Below are positions 24,536 to 36,490 of a stretch of 64,000 bases of DNA, piece by piece; position 1 is the first letter of the stretch; every line of letters begins with the position of its first letter. The position numbers were made by a program, and so were the translations under genes. This DNA comes from Chrysopilus asiliformis (Eukaryota > Arthropoda > Insecta > Diptera > Rhagionidae), in the NCBI GenBank assembly GCA_964034945.1, contig OZ035960.1:83266148-83330147 (forward strand), given 5' to 3'. A model generated the notes under the pieces. It worked only from the letters and a program-made list of their open reading frames with translations, had not been told where the DNA came from and ran no database searches.

Positions 24536-24963
24536 TGTTGGTAATGGTGGACAAATTTTATGAATGAAACTTATTTCTTCATTCCATAACCACCATTGCG
24601 TATTCGAGTAACACCCCAATTTTGAATGGCCACAAGCGCGCTATTCAGGGGTGAATAAAGCCAACAGGTAGAGTAAAATTTCAATGTATTTATTATAAAT
24701 GTGAACCTCGCATAGACAATATTCGCATAGATAGCCTTACATAGTGTTTGTAAATGATGCCTTGTGATGACGGTTTCTGACGTTAACCTAATATTGAATA
24801 CCCCGTACCCAGAGATTCGGGTTGTCCTGCGTTTTCGGGGGCTAACTCTACAGTATATTGCCGACTTCAACACCGCAGCGATATTCTTGCGTAGTAGTAC
24901 TACAATATCATATACTACTACGGCCATTTTGATATTTCCAAGAATTTTTATCCGTAGTCAACA
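24536..24963 (-). mobile_element. Possible solo LTR (BEL/Pao-like ends)
   Basis: On the minus strand this 428 bp segment starts TGTTGACTACGG and ends TTACCAACA, i.e. TGTTG...CAACA with inverse terminal pentamers, as in many insect BEL/Pao LTRs. A polyadenylation-like AATAAATAC lies in the second half (about 24685). The 118-codon minus-strand frame (24571-24927) lies wholly within it and has no domain I recognise, as expected of an LTR read-through. The flanking 5 bp (GTGAC and ATATG) do not match, so the call is tentative. Confidence 0.3.
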
Positions 24964-25287
24964 ATATGCCCCAAGTATCAATCGCATGAACCAGAAGAAA
25001 AAAACAGTTGGGAGGATGCTCTGACGAATTTATGAATGAAATGACGTCAATACGAGTAAGTAAACAAATACTACTCATACATTTTCATCAGCATGGTTTC
25101 ATTTTACGTATATCCAATTGCGCCCGGAATCGAGTTCCTTGTCTTCTACAGCCGGTCAGATTATTCGTTTTCAACTTATCGCTGATATTAAAATCTCCAG
25201 CGGTTTCAGCAGCCATTTCTGACGTAATACTGTCAATCAATAGACAAATATGACTAAAGTTCTTTTCCTGTTTTCTGAATTAAGTTT

Positions 25288-26190
<903 letters not shown>

Positions 26191-26447
26191 ATATCGCTAC
26201 TTCGGAGGAAGACTGTCACAACTCAAAAATTGTAAATTTTGGGAAATGACGTTTTAAAGTTATTCTGATATTTTGTGTTAGTATTTTTGATATTTAGAAA
26301 ATATCTACAGTAACAAGCTTTTGCTTTTGTGTGACACTCTTCTACAACTTCTACAACAAAGGATACCATATTTACCACTCTTCCGCACCTTTAGTACAAA
26401 TTCGACATTTTTTGAGTTGTGACAGTCTTCCTCCGAAGTAGCGATAT
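26191..26447. mobile_element. MITE with GCTACTTCGGAGGAAG ends
   Basis: The left end is ATATCGCTACTTCGGAGGAA, followed by GACTGTCACAACTCAAAAA. The right end is the inverse with almost no change over about 42 bp. It is 257 bp long and non-coding. The flank is TAT/ATG, so the duplication cannot be told apart from the palindromic ATAT ends, and the superfamily is unknown. Confidence 0.75.
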
Positions 26448-26839
26448 GTCGCTGCTCTAGTTCGCATTTTGTGAATTCCCAGCAAACACAGGGATTCGCT
26501 TTAATGTCGCGGAAGATTCTTCTTTCATTCTTCAACGTTCGCTGCGAATTCATATTTTAATCTCAGGCGATTCCCTCGCAGTATGAAATGATTGACATAG
26601 TCGCGAATTCATGGACTTAATTTCATTCTTTTCGCGAGAGAATGAAAACCATGTATTCCCAACAACAAAATTTCGGGAATGGTAAAGAATGAAAAAGAAT
26701 ATTCTTTTAATTATTTGCTTGCCCAGCCGAAACTCATGAATCTGAGTCGTACGGCGTAATCGATTTTTTTTTAATAATACAGAGCAAAATAAAATAAGAC
26801 AGAAAATTTCTGAACAGCACAAAAAAATGTGATATCTCT

Positions 26840-27345
26840 AGAGTGGGAAAATATGTTGTTTTACGGCTAAAGGCAAAATTGTAGAGCGTTGTATCATCTA
26901 TTGTAAAATTTCAAACTGTAGGTTTTCAAAAAAAAAAACGTTAAATTTTCAGATATTAATGCCATTATCTCGAGAACAAATACTAAAAGTAATGGTTTTC
27001 GAGATAATCGCATTTCGAGATAAATTTTTTTTTGAAAAAACGATATATCTCGATAACAGTCTGGGATATCGGTAAAAGGCAAAAGTATAAGAAATTTTAT
27101 TGTCTTCAACTTTTGTCATACATAAGACTATTGAAAGACTTGTATAGTATCCGAGAATATCTCGTAAACAAAATTGCGATTTTTAAAAAGCCACAATTTT
27201 AACGGATTCCCACCAAAAGTGGGCATGATCGTCCCATTCCAGGACCAAACTTCCTTGTAAAATTTCATGGCTCTAGCTCTAGTATCTTGTAAGAAATATT
27301 GTACACAGCCTGACAGACTAACGAACAGAAAGAAAGTCATTTTTG
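26840..27345 (-). repeat. Degenerate mini-me/INE-1-related repeat, copy 2
   Basis: This is the homologue of 60-670: 'atatctcgataacagt', 'aaattgcgattttt', 'gatcgtcccattccaggacc', 'catggctctagctctag', then a short ACAG tract and 'gtcatttt'. It is in minus orientation relative to the INE-1-like copies. Confidence 0.45.
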
Positions 27346-27767
27346 GAATAAGGCTCCGACAGGCGCGGACCCAGGCTTTCATGCAAGAGCGGTCACGGCC
27401 GTGGAAACTTAGAACAGAAAACCCCCCGTCTGAGACCGAATGACAGTTCCAATTCATTTTATATTTCAATTTTGAATTTCTATACTCTATATGAGGCTAT
27501 CAGAGCAAGAGTGGACTAACCCACATGTCGAAATCGTGAGTTTTTTTGTGTTTGAATCACTATCGCGAGTGAGTTTTTAGATAAAATTGTTTGGCTGCAC
27601 AAAAGAACATTTCAACATTGAGTAATAAAGTCCACAGAATGTTTTTTTTTTCCAAAAATTTACAGTCAATAATAGTAGAAAAGTGGAAAAGCTTTTTGAA
27701 CTCGATTATGTGGCTTGGTCCACTTTTGCTCTCAACGCCTCATATGATATATCGTAAATTAGATTTA

Positions 27768-28395
27768 CAGCCTTATTCTGGCAAAGGTCACTAGTCACAA
27801 CTCGATCACAAGAGCGAGGTGAATCACAAGTTGTGACTTTTTGGTATTCTCAGCGTTCAGTCACAATTTCGACTGATCTCAGCTACTGTCAAAACTGTGA
27901 CCGACTCACAAGCAGGTAACAAGATAAAAACAAGACAAAAAGAAACTATTTCCTGCACTATTTAATTGAATGTGATATTTCCAGAGTACAACGGAGACGA
28001 TTTCTGGTCAATTGACAAACAAAGAAGACTTTTTTGCGAAATAAGAAAATTTTTATTGAAAATGTTCAGATTTCCAATAACATCCCACCTTTTTTTTATA
28101 ATTGAACACGCACGGCACACACGCACTTTCTCCACCATTTCCACAGATTTACAAATATTAAAATTACTTTAAAAACTAACAAAACCAAAAACTGAACTAA
28201 ACTAAATAATCACAAAGCGGCTGTCAAATTTATTCACCATTCTGGAATTATACTGAGGTGAATTATTTGTTACGTTTCTTGTGACCCAACGCCAAGAATA
28301 TGGAATATGGAATACTCGGTTACAAAGAAAGTAACAAGCCGATCGCCTCTAACGAGTTGTGACTTGTGACCAGTCATAATGCCAGAATAGGGCTG
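27768..28395. mobile_element. Harbinger-type MITE, TTA target
   Basis: TTA flanks it at 27765-27767 and 28396-28398. The left end is CAGCCTTATTCTGGCA and the right end, read inward, is CAGCCCTATTCTGGCA. Sub-terminal 'gtcacaactcg' words occur in both halves. It is 628 bp and non-coding. It sits immediately left of the INE-1-related repeat at 28399 and probably removed or displaced its first bases. Confidence 0.78.
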
Positions 28396-28398
28396 TTA

Positions 28399-28520
28399 GT
28401 ATACCGTTTGTAACGCATCGAACCAATAATCGGACACAAAAATTAACTATGCACCAGGGTGTTAGGGATGATAAAAGATTTTGATTTCCATATGTCCGAC
28501 CATGTGTCCGTCTGTCTGTA

Positions 28521-28611
<91 letters not shown>

Positions 28612-28620
28612 TCGTGAATA
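28399..28620 (+). mobile_element. INE-1-related repeat subfamily B, 5' part
   Basis: 'Taccgtttgtaacgcatcgaacc' (about 28402), 'ccagggtgttagggatgataaaagattttg', a long (CTGT)n tract (about 28505-28612) and 'cgtgaa' match the repeat at 39766. The order of parts is the same as in the INE-1-like family, but the sequence is a distinct subfamily. It is cut at 28620 by the 3.4 kb element and resumes at 32028. The (CTGT)n tract accounts for the low-complexity open frames on both strands here. Confidence 0.75.
28505..28612. repeat. (CTGT)n microsatellite
   Basis: About 27 near-perfect CTGT units with two TTGT variants. It is the expanded GTCY core of the surrounding INE-1-related repeat. Confidence 0.97.
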
Positions 28621-29446
28621 CACTCAGAAAAATGATAAATGTACTGCAGGTCAACTTTTTGTCAGGTTAACTCTGACCTCTAGCCGGCTGACAGAGTTAA
28701 CCTGCTTAAGTTTGACGTAGTTACATCAAGTTACATGGTTTTAGCCTGCTTCAGGCGTAAGTCAGCCTCAGTCGGGCGAGAATTATAAGACTAGTTTAAC
28801 TACCAATGGCTAAGTACAACTGATATAGTTTTAACTTTCAAACTAGTAAGTCCACAGCAGGCTTAATAAACCATTGCGAGGTGTATTAAACCACATTATA
28901 CAGGAGCCATAGGCTTATAGTACACCCATGAGCGCTGTATGAATGCAGTGTTAAACGCCTGTAGCTCGACAATGCACCTGCAGCAGGTCAAGTAATTCTA
29001 CCACAGGCCGACAGTCAACCTACGAATGACTAACTTGTCGCGATTAACGCTAGTTTAGGCTAACTGTCGCCCAGGGACAGCTTGACGGTAACCTGCCACA
29101 AGTTTACGTTACCTAGTGGAGGCTCACAATCCACCTGTAGCAGGCTAGTAAAACCACCCGTGGTTGACCAGTGACCTGGTGCAGCTTTAAAATAGACCTA
29201 CCGCAGGTCAAGTCTCCTGAACCAGCCTTATTTTTCTCCTGCTGAAAGTCAATTTTACACCTACCTCAAGCTTACCTTTCCTCCTGCAGCTGTACAGCTG
29301 ACCTGTAGCAGCCTCACAGTATACCTGCCGCAGGAGATCTACTATCTTCCCCCAGGAAGCTCAAAATACACTTGCAGCAACCAAAGTATTAGCCCCCACG
29401 CCATACTTTTTCACTTATTAGAGTCCCATTATTGCGGAATATCATC

Positions 29447-29480
29447 TTAACCTATTAACGCCGGGGTTGCCATATGGCCA
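29447..29480 (+). repeat. piggyBac-like end
   Basis: TTAA followed by CCTATTAACGCCGGGGTTGC. It resembles the right end of the MITE at 29960-30238 read inward (CCAATTAACGCCCGCTG). It may be a solo end, or the true left end of a longer element to 30238. Confidence 0.4.
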
Positions 29481-29959
29481 CAGCGAGTTTACAATAAAGA
29501 ACAATTGATGTTTTATTTTAATTACATTTTATTTATTATATATATTCATGTTACAATTAAATGGTATCGTAAAGAAAAATTTTTATTTTAAATTATATGA
29601 CACTATTCGCATGGTTGACATTAATCGCAAATCAAGGTGTTGTACAGGGACAGATAGATATGTGCCTATTTTCCAGTTGATATGCTTTCCACTTGGAATT
29701 TCTGGAAGTAGATGAAAAGGTGGATTAAAGGGACTTAATAATTTAAAAATATTGTTTTTAAAAAAACTGCCAAAGACACCTTCAACTAAAATTCCTTGAA
29801 AGTCAACCTATCAATGCCGCAACAATTATTTTTATAGATCTCCGTGTATGAACACTAGCTCAGTTAAAATGTTATCGCTATCCAATATTAGGCCAAGTGC
29901 GCACCGCTTTAGTAAGGATGCTGCTGAATTGGCAATTTCAATTTTTAAAATACCTTTAA

Positions 29960-30238
29960 CCAATTAATGAGAAAATCACTGAATATTTTTAACACATAAA
30001 CCAAGCCATTCTTATAAAATAAACAAAAAAAAAAGAAAATTCTGAAAAAATGTATACATAAATCTGTGGTAATAAGTTAAAGTAGCTTAAGTCGATTTTC
30101 AGGCAAAGCAAAAATGATCTTTTTGTAAATACAAATTGATATCAGTTTGGTTTTGTCTGAAAATCGGCTAAAAATATTTTAACTTATTATCACAGATATG
30201 TCCGGGGTACTCGTTTGAGTACAGCGGGCGTTAATTGG
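29960..30238. mobile_element. piggyBac-type MITE, copy 1, TTAA target
   Basis: TTAA flanks it at 29956-29959 and 30239-30242. The ends are CCAATTAATG on the left and, read inward, CCAATTAACG on the right. The body ('gagaaaatcactgaatatttttaac', 'aataagttaaagta.cttaagtcgatttt.aggcaaagca') matches 49521-49905. It interrupts an exon-like segment of the gene relic. Confidence 0.75.
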
Positions 30239-30662
30239 TTAAACTAGTATTTCATCATGCATCATAGTAGATTTAAGTAGAAATAACCAAATGTTAAATT
30301 AGTAAGCCGAAATACACTTCGTTACCAGCTCCAATATTAGATTGTACGCGTTTTCAAAACCAAAATTGAAACGTGAGCACCATTCTACATGCGTTGGCAA
30401 TGATGCGCGCCTAGACTAAGTCTACACAAGGGACAAAAATATTGATTTTTTTTATTTTATTATTTCCGTTTAGTATTACATCTGCAAATCAGGCAAAGCA
30501 TCAACAGCGCGAAATATCACGTTGAACTCAACTGTTTAAAAGCGAAATAAAGCTATGTGCATTTTACTCGGACGCAATTTACCAAAATAGTTTTTTAACC
30601 GAATAAATGATATAACAATTTTCTAAGCGTTATCGTTACAATACTATGAATTTCACGAGTTA

Positions 30663-31146
30663 AAAACATATTATTGAAAACCCGTATGGTGATTTAAGTG
30701 AACGGCGAACAGTTGTATCAAAATTCCACTTTGAAGTCAAACTTTTCAATCAAATTTTTTAAAATTTATTCCAATCGGATTTTGATGTATGGAAGTTTTG
30801 TGTAGAATAATATTCTAAATAACTTTTGTTCTTGCGCTTTTTTGATAAGTTTTTGAGATAATCGCAAAAAACGTTTTCATTCGTAAGGGGTTTACCAATT
30901 TTGCCCATTAACGAACTTGGACTCACATTTTACGAAAAACGGATCTACGCAAAATTTCAAGGCTCTAGCTCAATCCGTGCGCCCGCAATCCGCGCCACAG
31001 ACAGACGGACCGATATGCAAAAATTATTTTTTTTATCATTCTAAACACACTGGTGTAATTCATTTTTGTGTGTGATGACGGGTTCTTGGCGTTACAAACG
31101 GTAAGGCAAAGTTAATATACCCTTTGGTTTCACCATACGGGTATAA
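30663..31146 (-). mobile_element. INE-1/DINE-1-like (mini-me) element, copy 4, damaged 3' end
   Basis: This is the reverse complement of the family described at 671: it ends (plus strand) with the inverse of TATACCCGTATGGTGAAACC at 31146. It has a very short GTCY tract and keeps TCACCATACGGG. The 3' hairpin and the following 'tatagcttttgtt' are missing; the sequence goes straight from 'gggttttcaata' to 'atgtttt'. It is nested inside the 3.4 kb CAC-ended element. Confidence 0.85.
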
Positions 31147-32027
31147 AAAGGGAATGGAAGATGGTCTGTAGTTTTAAATTTTATTGAAACCAGTTTGATT
31201 TCAGGTTAATTTGTTAACTGAACCAAAAAACATGCTTATTGAAACGAAAAACTTACCTTTGATTCCAGACGGTTCCTTGATTAACTCGAACTTGCACTTT
31301 TCACTCACTAAAAAATGTCCTTTCTGCGTCGATTGCTAACAAGAGAGTGACGGCTATTACGAATTTCCGCAAACGAATGCAACTCACACACGCCATTAAA
31401 CCTGTCACTCGTGTACAGTTGACCTGAGGCTGGTAAAGTATGGCAATGCAATGCTTAGAAGTGCAACTAACACAGGCCTAATAACCCTGTTCCTGTTTTA
31501 CTTTTTATAAAATTAACTATTGCCGGATAATAAGCCTGTGTTAGGCAATGCAAAGCTTGGGAGTGCAACTAGCAGAGGCGTAATAAGCCTGTTGCTGTTT
31601 AACCTTTTATGATAAGACTGTGTCGGTTTGACTGCTCTTCGAATACAACGCACAGCGGTCAACAAGTTCTCCTATTAGCGGCTTGTTAAGGCTGCAACCG
31701 CTTTACTGACGTCACATTGCTTCAGTTCGCCTTGCCCTGGTCTTCAGTTGACCTATGGTTGGCTAAATATTCAAGCTATGAGTGGCTTAATCGTCATTAC
31801 ATGGCATTACATCCTCGAAATGCCTATCTCAGGTCAACTCGTGCAGCTCCCAACGCTTTACTTCACCTGCAGGTGGCTTAATTTTAGAATTTCTACGGCC
31901 ACAGGTCAACACAAGTTTTACTTTTCCGGATGCAGGCGAACGCGCGCCAGTCATAGGCTAAATTTGCCAGCCCGAGGCTAATTACGCCGTATGCAGGTCG
32001 TCGAGTTAGCCTCCATTTTTCTGAGTG

Positions 32028-32310
32028 TACCATATATTTCGAAAGGTTTGAGCTAGAGATTGGAAATTTTGTATAGTTACGTTTTTCGTAAATGGCTAGG
32101 CTAAGTTTTTGAACGGGCAAAATTGAAACATTCCTTCTCCCTCCCCCATACAAACGAAACAGTTTTTTGCAATTTTTTCAGAAACAGTGAGTCTGATTGG
32201 AAAATTTGTAAAGGTAAATTGTGTTTAGAATAGTATTTTATATAACTCATACATACCTCAATATATCATCGGAACAGTGCTTCCTCCCTCTCCCATTTGC
32301 ATATTTTTAC
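32028..32310 (+). mobile_element. INE-1-related repeat subfamily B, 3' part
   Basis: 'tttcgaaaggtttgagctagagattggaaattttgtatagttacgtttttcgtaaatggctaggc' and the following 'ccttctccctcccccatacaaacgaaacagttttttgc' align with 39890-40030. It is the continuation of 28399-28620, displaced by the 3.4 kb insertion. Confidence 0.75.
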
Positions 32311-34081
32311 ATTTTCTAACCCCAAAATCTTTTTCCTCTTCGGCAAATATAAAGTGTTGACAATATCAGATTCACTTAACTTCTTGTTGGGCTTCTCCCT
32401 TTTCCGCTTTCGCTGCTGATTAATATTCTGCACGTTATTATATAGTTTTATTAATTTTTCGCCACTAAAAACTTTTCTATCGGAGAAAAAGATGAAGATC
32501 GCAAAACATAACCTGGAAGTGTCAGCTGTCATAATTTACACTTCCCACTATACAAGACCCAAAAACAAGCTTTCAAGTGGAGCAAATGGGAAGCCAGAGT
32601 ATAAACCGATTTTGTATGAAAAACTTTGCTAGCCCGAGTAAATATAATCCAATACACTGATACAGAATCAAATGCGTGAAATGAATGAATAAATGCGTGA
32701 ATGAGTGAATACCCTTATAGATTTGAATTATTCTTCGAATTATTACAAATGGCAAAACCCCATTTAAAAATTCCCTAATAAAATCCAAATATAATTTTTA
32801 CACTTGCTGTACATATTGGCGTCACAAAATGATTGCCTTTCTGAGTGACGTAAATTATGATAATTTTATTTATGATAATGATAATTATTAGGAAACTTGC
32901 GTTATAGTTTTTTTTATTTAATCAAACATCCCGTAGACTACAAAACCCTCAAAATTTATCCATTTCGTAAATGATTTCAATGTTAGTTTCTGCGTTTATC
33001 TGATAACAAAGGCAAAAGGTGTCAGAGCTGACGTTGATTTAGGATTTGATGATAACGCAAATCGCTCATGCAAGCGTCAATAGGAATCACAATTAGCTCA
33101 TTTTTTTAATTTATTGAAAAAATTACGTAAAATATTATTTTCATTGCATTTCTGTATATCCTTCTTATCATGGAATTAATCAAAATGTATTATCGCACTT
33201 ACGTATGTTTGCCTGATTCTATCTGATAAAGAATAACTCTCAGAAGGCCAATGAACCGCTTGTCTCTATGCGAAAAATTGTTTCATTCATTTTTTTGATT
33301 ATTGCATAATGATTCGAGTTGCGGGTGAATTGTCAAACATTTTGAGCTGATTAGCCAAACGCCTTAAATTCAACTGTAGCTTATGTAATATGCTGCAATT
33401 TTAAGCACATAAAACTTTCTTTATTTCTGATTCCTTAAGATTGGGGATTCCTTTTTAAATTATTCGGAGCTAGTTTATGTCTATGATTGTGTTTCAACCA
33501 CATAACAAGGATACCTTTTAATATAGTGGCTACAATCAAGGCCATGCTAAAATACCCTGGTCAAAAACCGGTATTTGGTACCTGATTCCGTTTTTTAAAT
33601 GCATTTTTGTGTGCCTAGAAATTTTGAAAAGCCGATCAAAAATTTCTTTCGTTTACTGCAATTCTAAAAAATACTAATTTCCCCATCCGATTTTCGATCT
33701 GCAGATGATTTTGTTCGTCTGATTTATGATACCTTCATCTTCAGACGCATACTGTCACAATAATCCCACACGAGACTGTCACACATTAGCAATTTCCTTA
33801 TAGCAAGATGTGATTGGAGATTCATTTGTATATCATTGGGTCAACGCTGAAATTAGCATAAATTAAAAAGGGCGAGTCTATAATTTCCTAAATATTGGTA
33901 CAAAGGCTCTAGCTGCTTTTATTCAGTCACTCGTACAGAAAATTACAAAAGTTTATCATTTCTGTTTTTTTAATTTTTACCGTCAGATAAGGAAATCGGC
34001 TGTATGGAGATTACGCTTAATTTGCCGGCCTCAAAAATTTTTCAATTACTTCATACCTATTTATGATCTTTGTGCAATCTA
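32311..34081. other. Non-coding AT-rich stretch
   Basis: No gene, TIR pair or RNA is recognised. Open frames at 32266-32532 and 32573-32788 on the minus strand are AT-rich or low-complexity and carry no motif. Confidence 0.4.
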
Positions 34082-34865
34082 CACTCTAGAAAATTTTATT
34101 GTAATTTTACCCCTATTATCGTAGGAAACCATTTTCCTACGATAATAGGGGTAAAATTACACCGAGTCGTAATGGCTTAAAAGCTATGCATTTTTACTCA
34201 TTTTGTGGCGTACAAAAGCCTCTTTTACGGGGGAACTTTAAGCTAAATAAGAAGTAAAAGTACAATACGGGTGTAATTTTACGACATGGATGTTTAAAAT
34301 TACCACATTTTTGTTGTAATTTTCCTCCTATTTGGTAGCAAAACCGCGTCTTAAAGGTGTAATTTTACGACATTTTTTGTTTAAAATTACACCGAAAATG
34401 GTATTAGAATTTCTCGGCTTATACTGTCTGCAAAAACAAAAATATTATATTTTTTTTGCGGATGTTTTCACATCCAAATTTCCCGGGAATGTCTGCCATG
34501 TAGCAGGCGCCACACAGGATTTTGGTAGAGTAAAACTCGATTCGAGTATTTATACTCCGATGCCACAAACCTTATGCGAATTATAAGGTTAAGGTTAAAT
34601 TGTCCGTACAATAATGCAAAAATACCCTGCGAGCGTGTTTTTACACCAAAATGAGAGTAAAAATACGAATATTGGTCGAAATTTTACGCAAGGTTTAAAA
34701 TTACCCTATTTCTAGTGTAAGATTAATGTTTTTTGGGTGATTTTACAACTTAAATGGTGTGCGAGCTAAATTCTGATTTTTTTTCGAAATTTTACGACGT
34801 TTTTGCAAATTTACCCCGTTTTTACCCCATTTTTCGGTTTAAATTCAAATTCATTTTCTACAGTG
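34082..34865. mobile_element. CAC-ended element with GTAAAATTAC motif, copy 2
   Basis: TA flanks it at 34080-34081 and 34866-34867. The left end is CACTCTAGAAAATTTTATTG and the right end, read inward, is CACTGTAGAAAATGAATTTG. It aligns with 22606-23640 throughout but lacks two internal blocks. The palindrome near the left end is intact (around 'cctattatcgtaggaaacc' and its inverse, about 34113-34156). The shared reading frame runs to 34586 and ends in VKLDSSIYTPMPQTLCEL, against VKLESSIYTPIPQTLCEL in copy 1. Immediately to the right 'gtacactgtctacagtgtacacagtg' repeats the terminal word. Confidence 0.78.
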
Positions 34866-34889
34866 TACACTGTCTACAGTGTACACAGT

Positions 34890-35913
34890 GTATAGGCAGA
34901 AAACATTTTTTTTTAAACTGCAGCACATGCAATTTTTTGATGTCAACATCAAATACAACCTTAAATTGACCTAACAGTTGGCTAAGAAACTTATTTCCAT
35001 GTTTGAATTTTGAATCTGAAATGTACAACATCCCCAATCACATCTCTCAGATTTTTTTTTTTATATCACAGGGTTTATAAATATTTATTTAATGAAATAT
35101 CATCAATTGAAAATTTCCATTATTCTTATCAAAGGTTTTGTTTTAAATCTTAACGTAATTCCTGCCATTTTACATAACAATGATTGCCTGTGAGTGAAAT
35201 TAATTGAAAAACTGTTTTCAATTTCCATTTTAACACCTTAGAACACGCTGTTAATGCAAGAATAAACTCTCTAAAAATATAAATCTATTTAGGTATATTC
35301 ACAAAAACATTAAAAATAGAACTGGTCAGCAACCTCTTAGTAATTAATCTAAAAATACATCCCTGACCAATTACCGTACTTTTATCATTTTCATGACGAT
35401 TCATCTTCTAATTTTCGCACCAATTTTACATTTTATAGTATAGTAAACAAATAATAAAAACTTATTGCACTTTTCCCTCTTTTCAATACGTTACGTTATA
35501 AACAAAAGAACTCCCAGATAATTTTTCTGAAAATGAATTCAAAATGCGAAGACACACTATTTTTAGGCGCGGGCTCGTCTAAGTCTGTCTAATATAGAAA
35601 TTCCTTTTTCATCTATGGCATTAATGCAAAGCTTTTCTCAATTAACTAACAATTGTGACGTCTGTAAATACCAATTGAATGTTTCATTTCTCTCGTATTT
35701 CATATAAATAACTCAGTAGTTTTTGTAAGAACAGCGCAATTAGTGTGCCACAATTCTTATTTCCAATTCTCAAAATATCGTCTCTTCATTTGATCTAATT
35801 TTACAAACACGAACTTTTGCCACTTTCTCAGAGAATTTTAATATTGTTTAGAAAGATTCTAATAGAAATTATATATAATTTTAATTGCACTTTTACTACT
35901 AAGAAAAAGTCTT
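34890..35913. other. Non-coding AT-rich stretch
   Basis: Nothing recognisable in this kilobase. Confidence 0.4.
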
Positions 35914-36490
35914 TATACCCGTATGGTGAAACCAAAGGGTATATTAGATTTGCCTTACCGTTTGTAACGCCAAGATCCTGTCATCACACAAAAAAATGAA
36001 TTACACCAGTGTGTTTAGAATGATGAAAAAAGTTGAATTTAGCATGTCCGTCCGTCCGTCCGTCTGTCCGTCCGTCCGTCCATCTATGACGCGGATTGCG
36101 GGCGCACGGATTGAGCTAGAGACTTGAAATTTTGCGCAGATCCGTTTTTCGTAAAATGTGAGCCTAAGTTCGTTAATGGGCAAACATGGACCATTAGGGG
36201 TGGTACCCCCCATACAAACGAAAATGTTTTTTGTGAATATCTCAAAAACGGTTTATCTTATCAAAGAAGTGCAAGAACAAAAGTTATTTAGGATATGATT
36301 CTACATAAAACTTTCATACATCAAAATCCGATTGGAATAAATTTTAAAAAATCTTATTGGAAAATTTGGCTTCAAAGTGGAAAATTTTGATACAACTCTT
36401 CACCGTTCACTTAAACTTCGAACAATATCATATCACCATACGGGTTTTCAATAATTGCCAGATTGGCAATTATAGCTTTTGTTATGTTTT
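35914..36490 (+). mobile_element. INE-1/DINE-1-like (mini-me) element, copy 5
   Basis: It starts TATACCCGTATGGTGAAACC, has a short (GTCC)n-rich tract at about 36045-36085, the 'ggattgagctagagac' box, ATCACCATACGGG near the end and the perfect hairpin ATTGCCA-GAT-TGGCAAT (about 36454-36470). The segment 'gttcacttaaacttcg' before the 3' repeat resembles 'gatttaagtgaacggcg' of copy 4 in inverse and is absent from copies 1-3, so copies 4 and 5 share a sub-lineage. Confidence 0.88.

Larger units (their letters stand above)
29583..31335 (-). pseudogene. Decayed multi-exon gene carried by the 3.4 kb element
   Basis: Several open exon-like segments lie on the minus strand. The first (31257-31335) follows acceptor 'ctctcttgttag', reads 26 open codons (includes FLVSEKCKFELIKEPSG) and ends AAAG before donor gtaagt. 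A second, weak segment (30480-30531) includes EFNVIFRAVDALPDLQ. A third (29832-29957) includes IEIANSAASLLKRCALGLI and is cut at its upstream end by a TTAA-target MITE. The last (29583-29794) follows 'gactttcaag', reads 70 codons including FHLLPEIPSGKHINWKIG, then a stop and AATAAATAAA about 50 bp on. The phase of the first exon (1) fits the last. Frames between the third and last segments do not join, so the gene is broken. I do not recognise the protein. It could be the element's own gene or a captured host gene. Confidence 0.5.
28621..32027. mobile_element. 3.4 kb CAC-ended element with CAGGT motif arrays
   Basis: The ends are perfect inverse copies, CACTCAGAAAAATG. TA flanks the element at 28619-28620 and 32028-32029. 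Removing it rejoins the split INE-1-related repeat as 'cgtgaaTAccatatatttcgaaagg', which matches the uninterrupted copy near 39879 ('cgtgaacaccataactttcgaaagg'), so the ends and insertion are well supported. About 700 bp at the left and 600 bp at the right are packed with ACCTGC/GCAGGT and related words in both orientations (for example 'cacctgcagcaggtcaa' near 28974). The middle carries a decayed multi-exon gene on the minus strand, a piggyBac-type MITE (29960-30238) and an INE-1-like copy (30663-31146). The layout resembles CACTA/EnSpm elements, apart from the TA target. Confidence 0.85.

Noticed and set aside
24571..24927. 118-codon minus-strand ORF as a gene
   Set aside because: It lies entirely within the possible solo LTR and shows no domain.
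29451..30238. A single larger piggyBac-type element from 29451
   Set aside because: The homologous copy at 49521 shows that the left end of this family is at 29960. The TTAA end at 29447 may belong to something else, so it is listed separately with low confidence.
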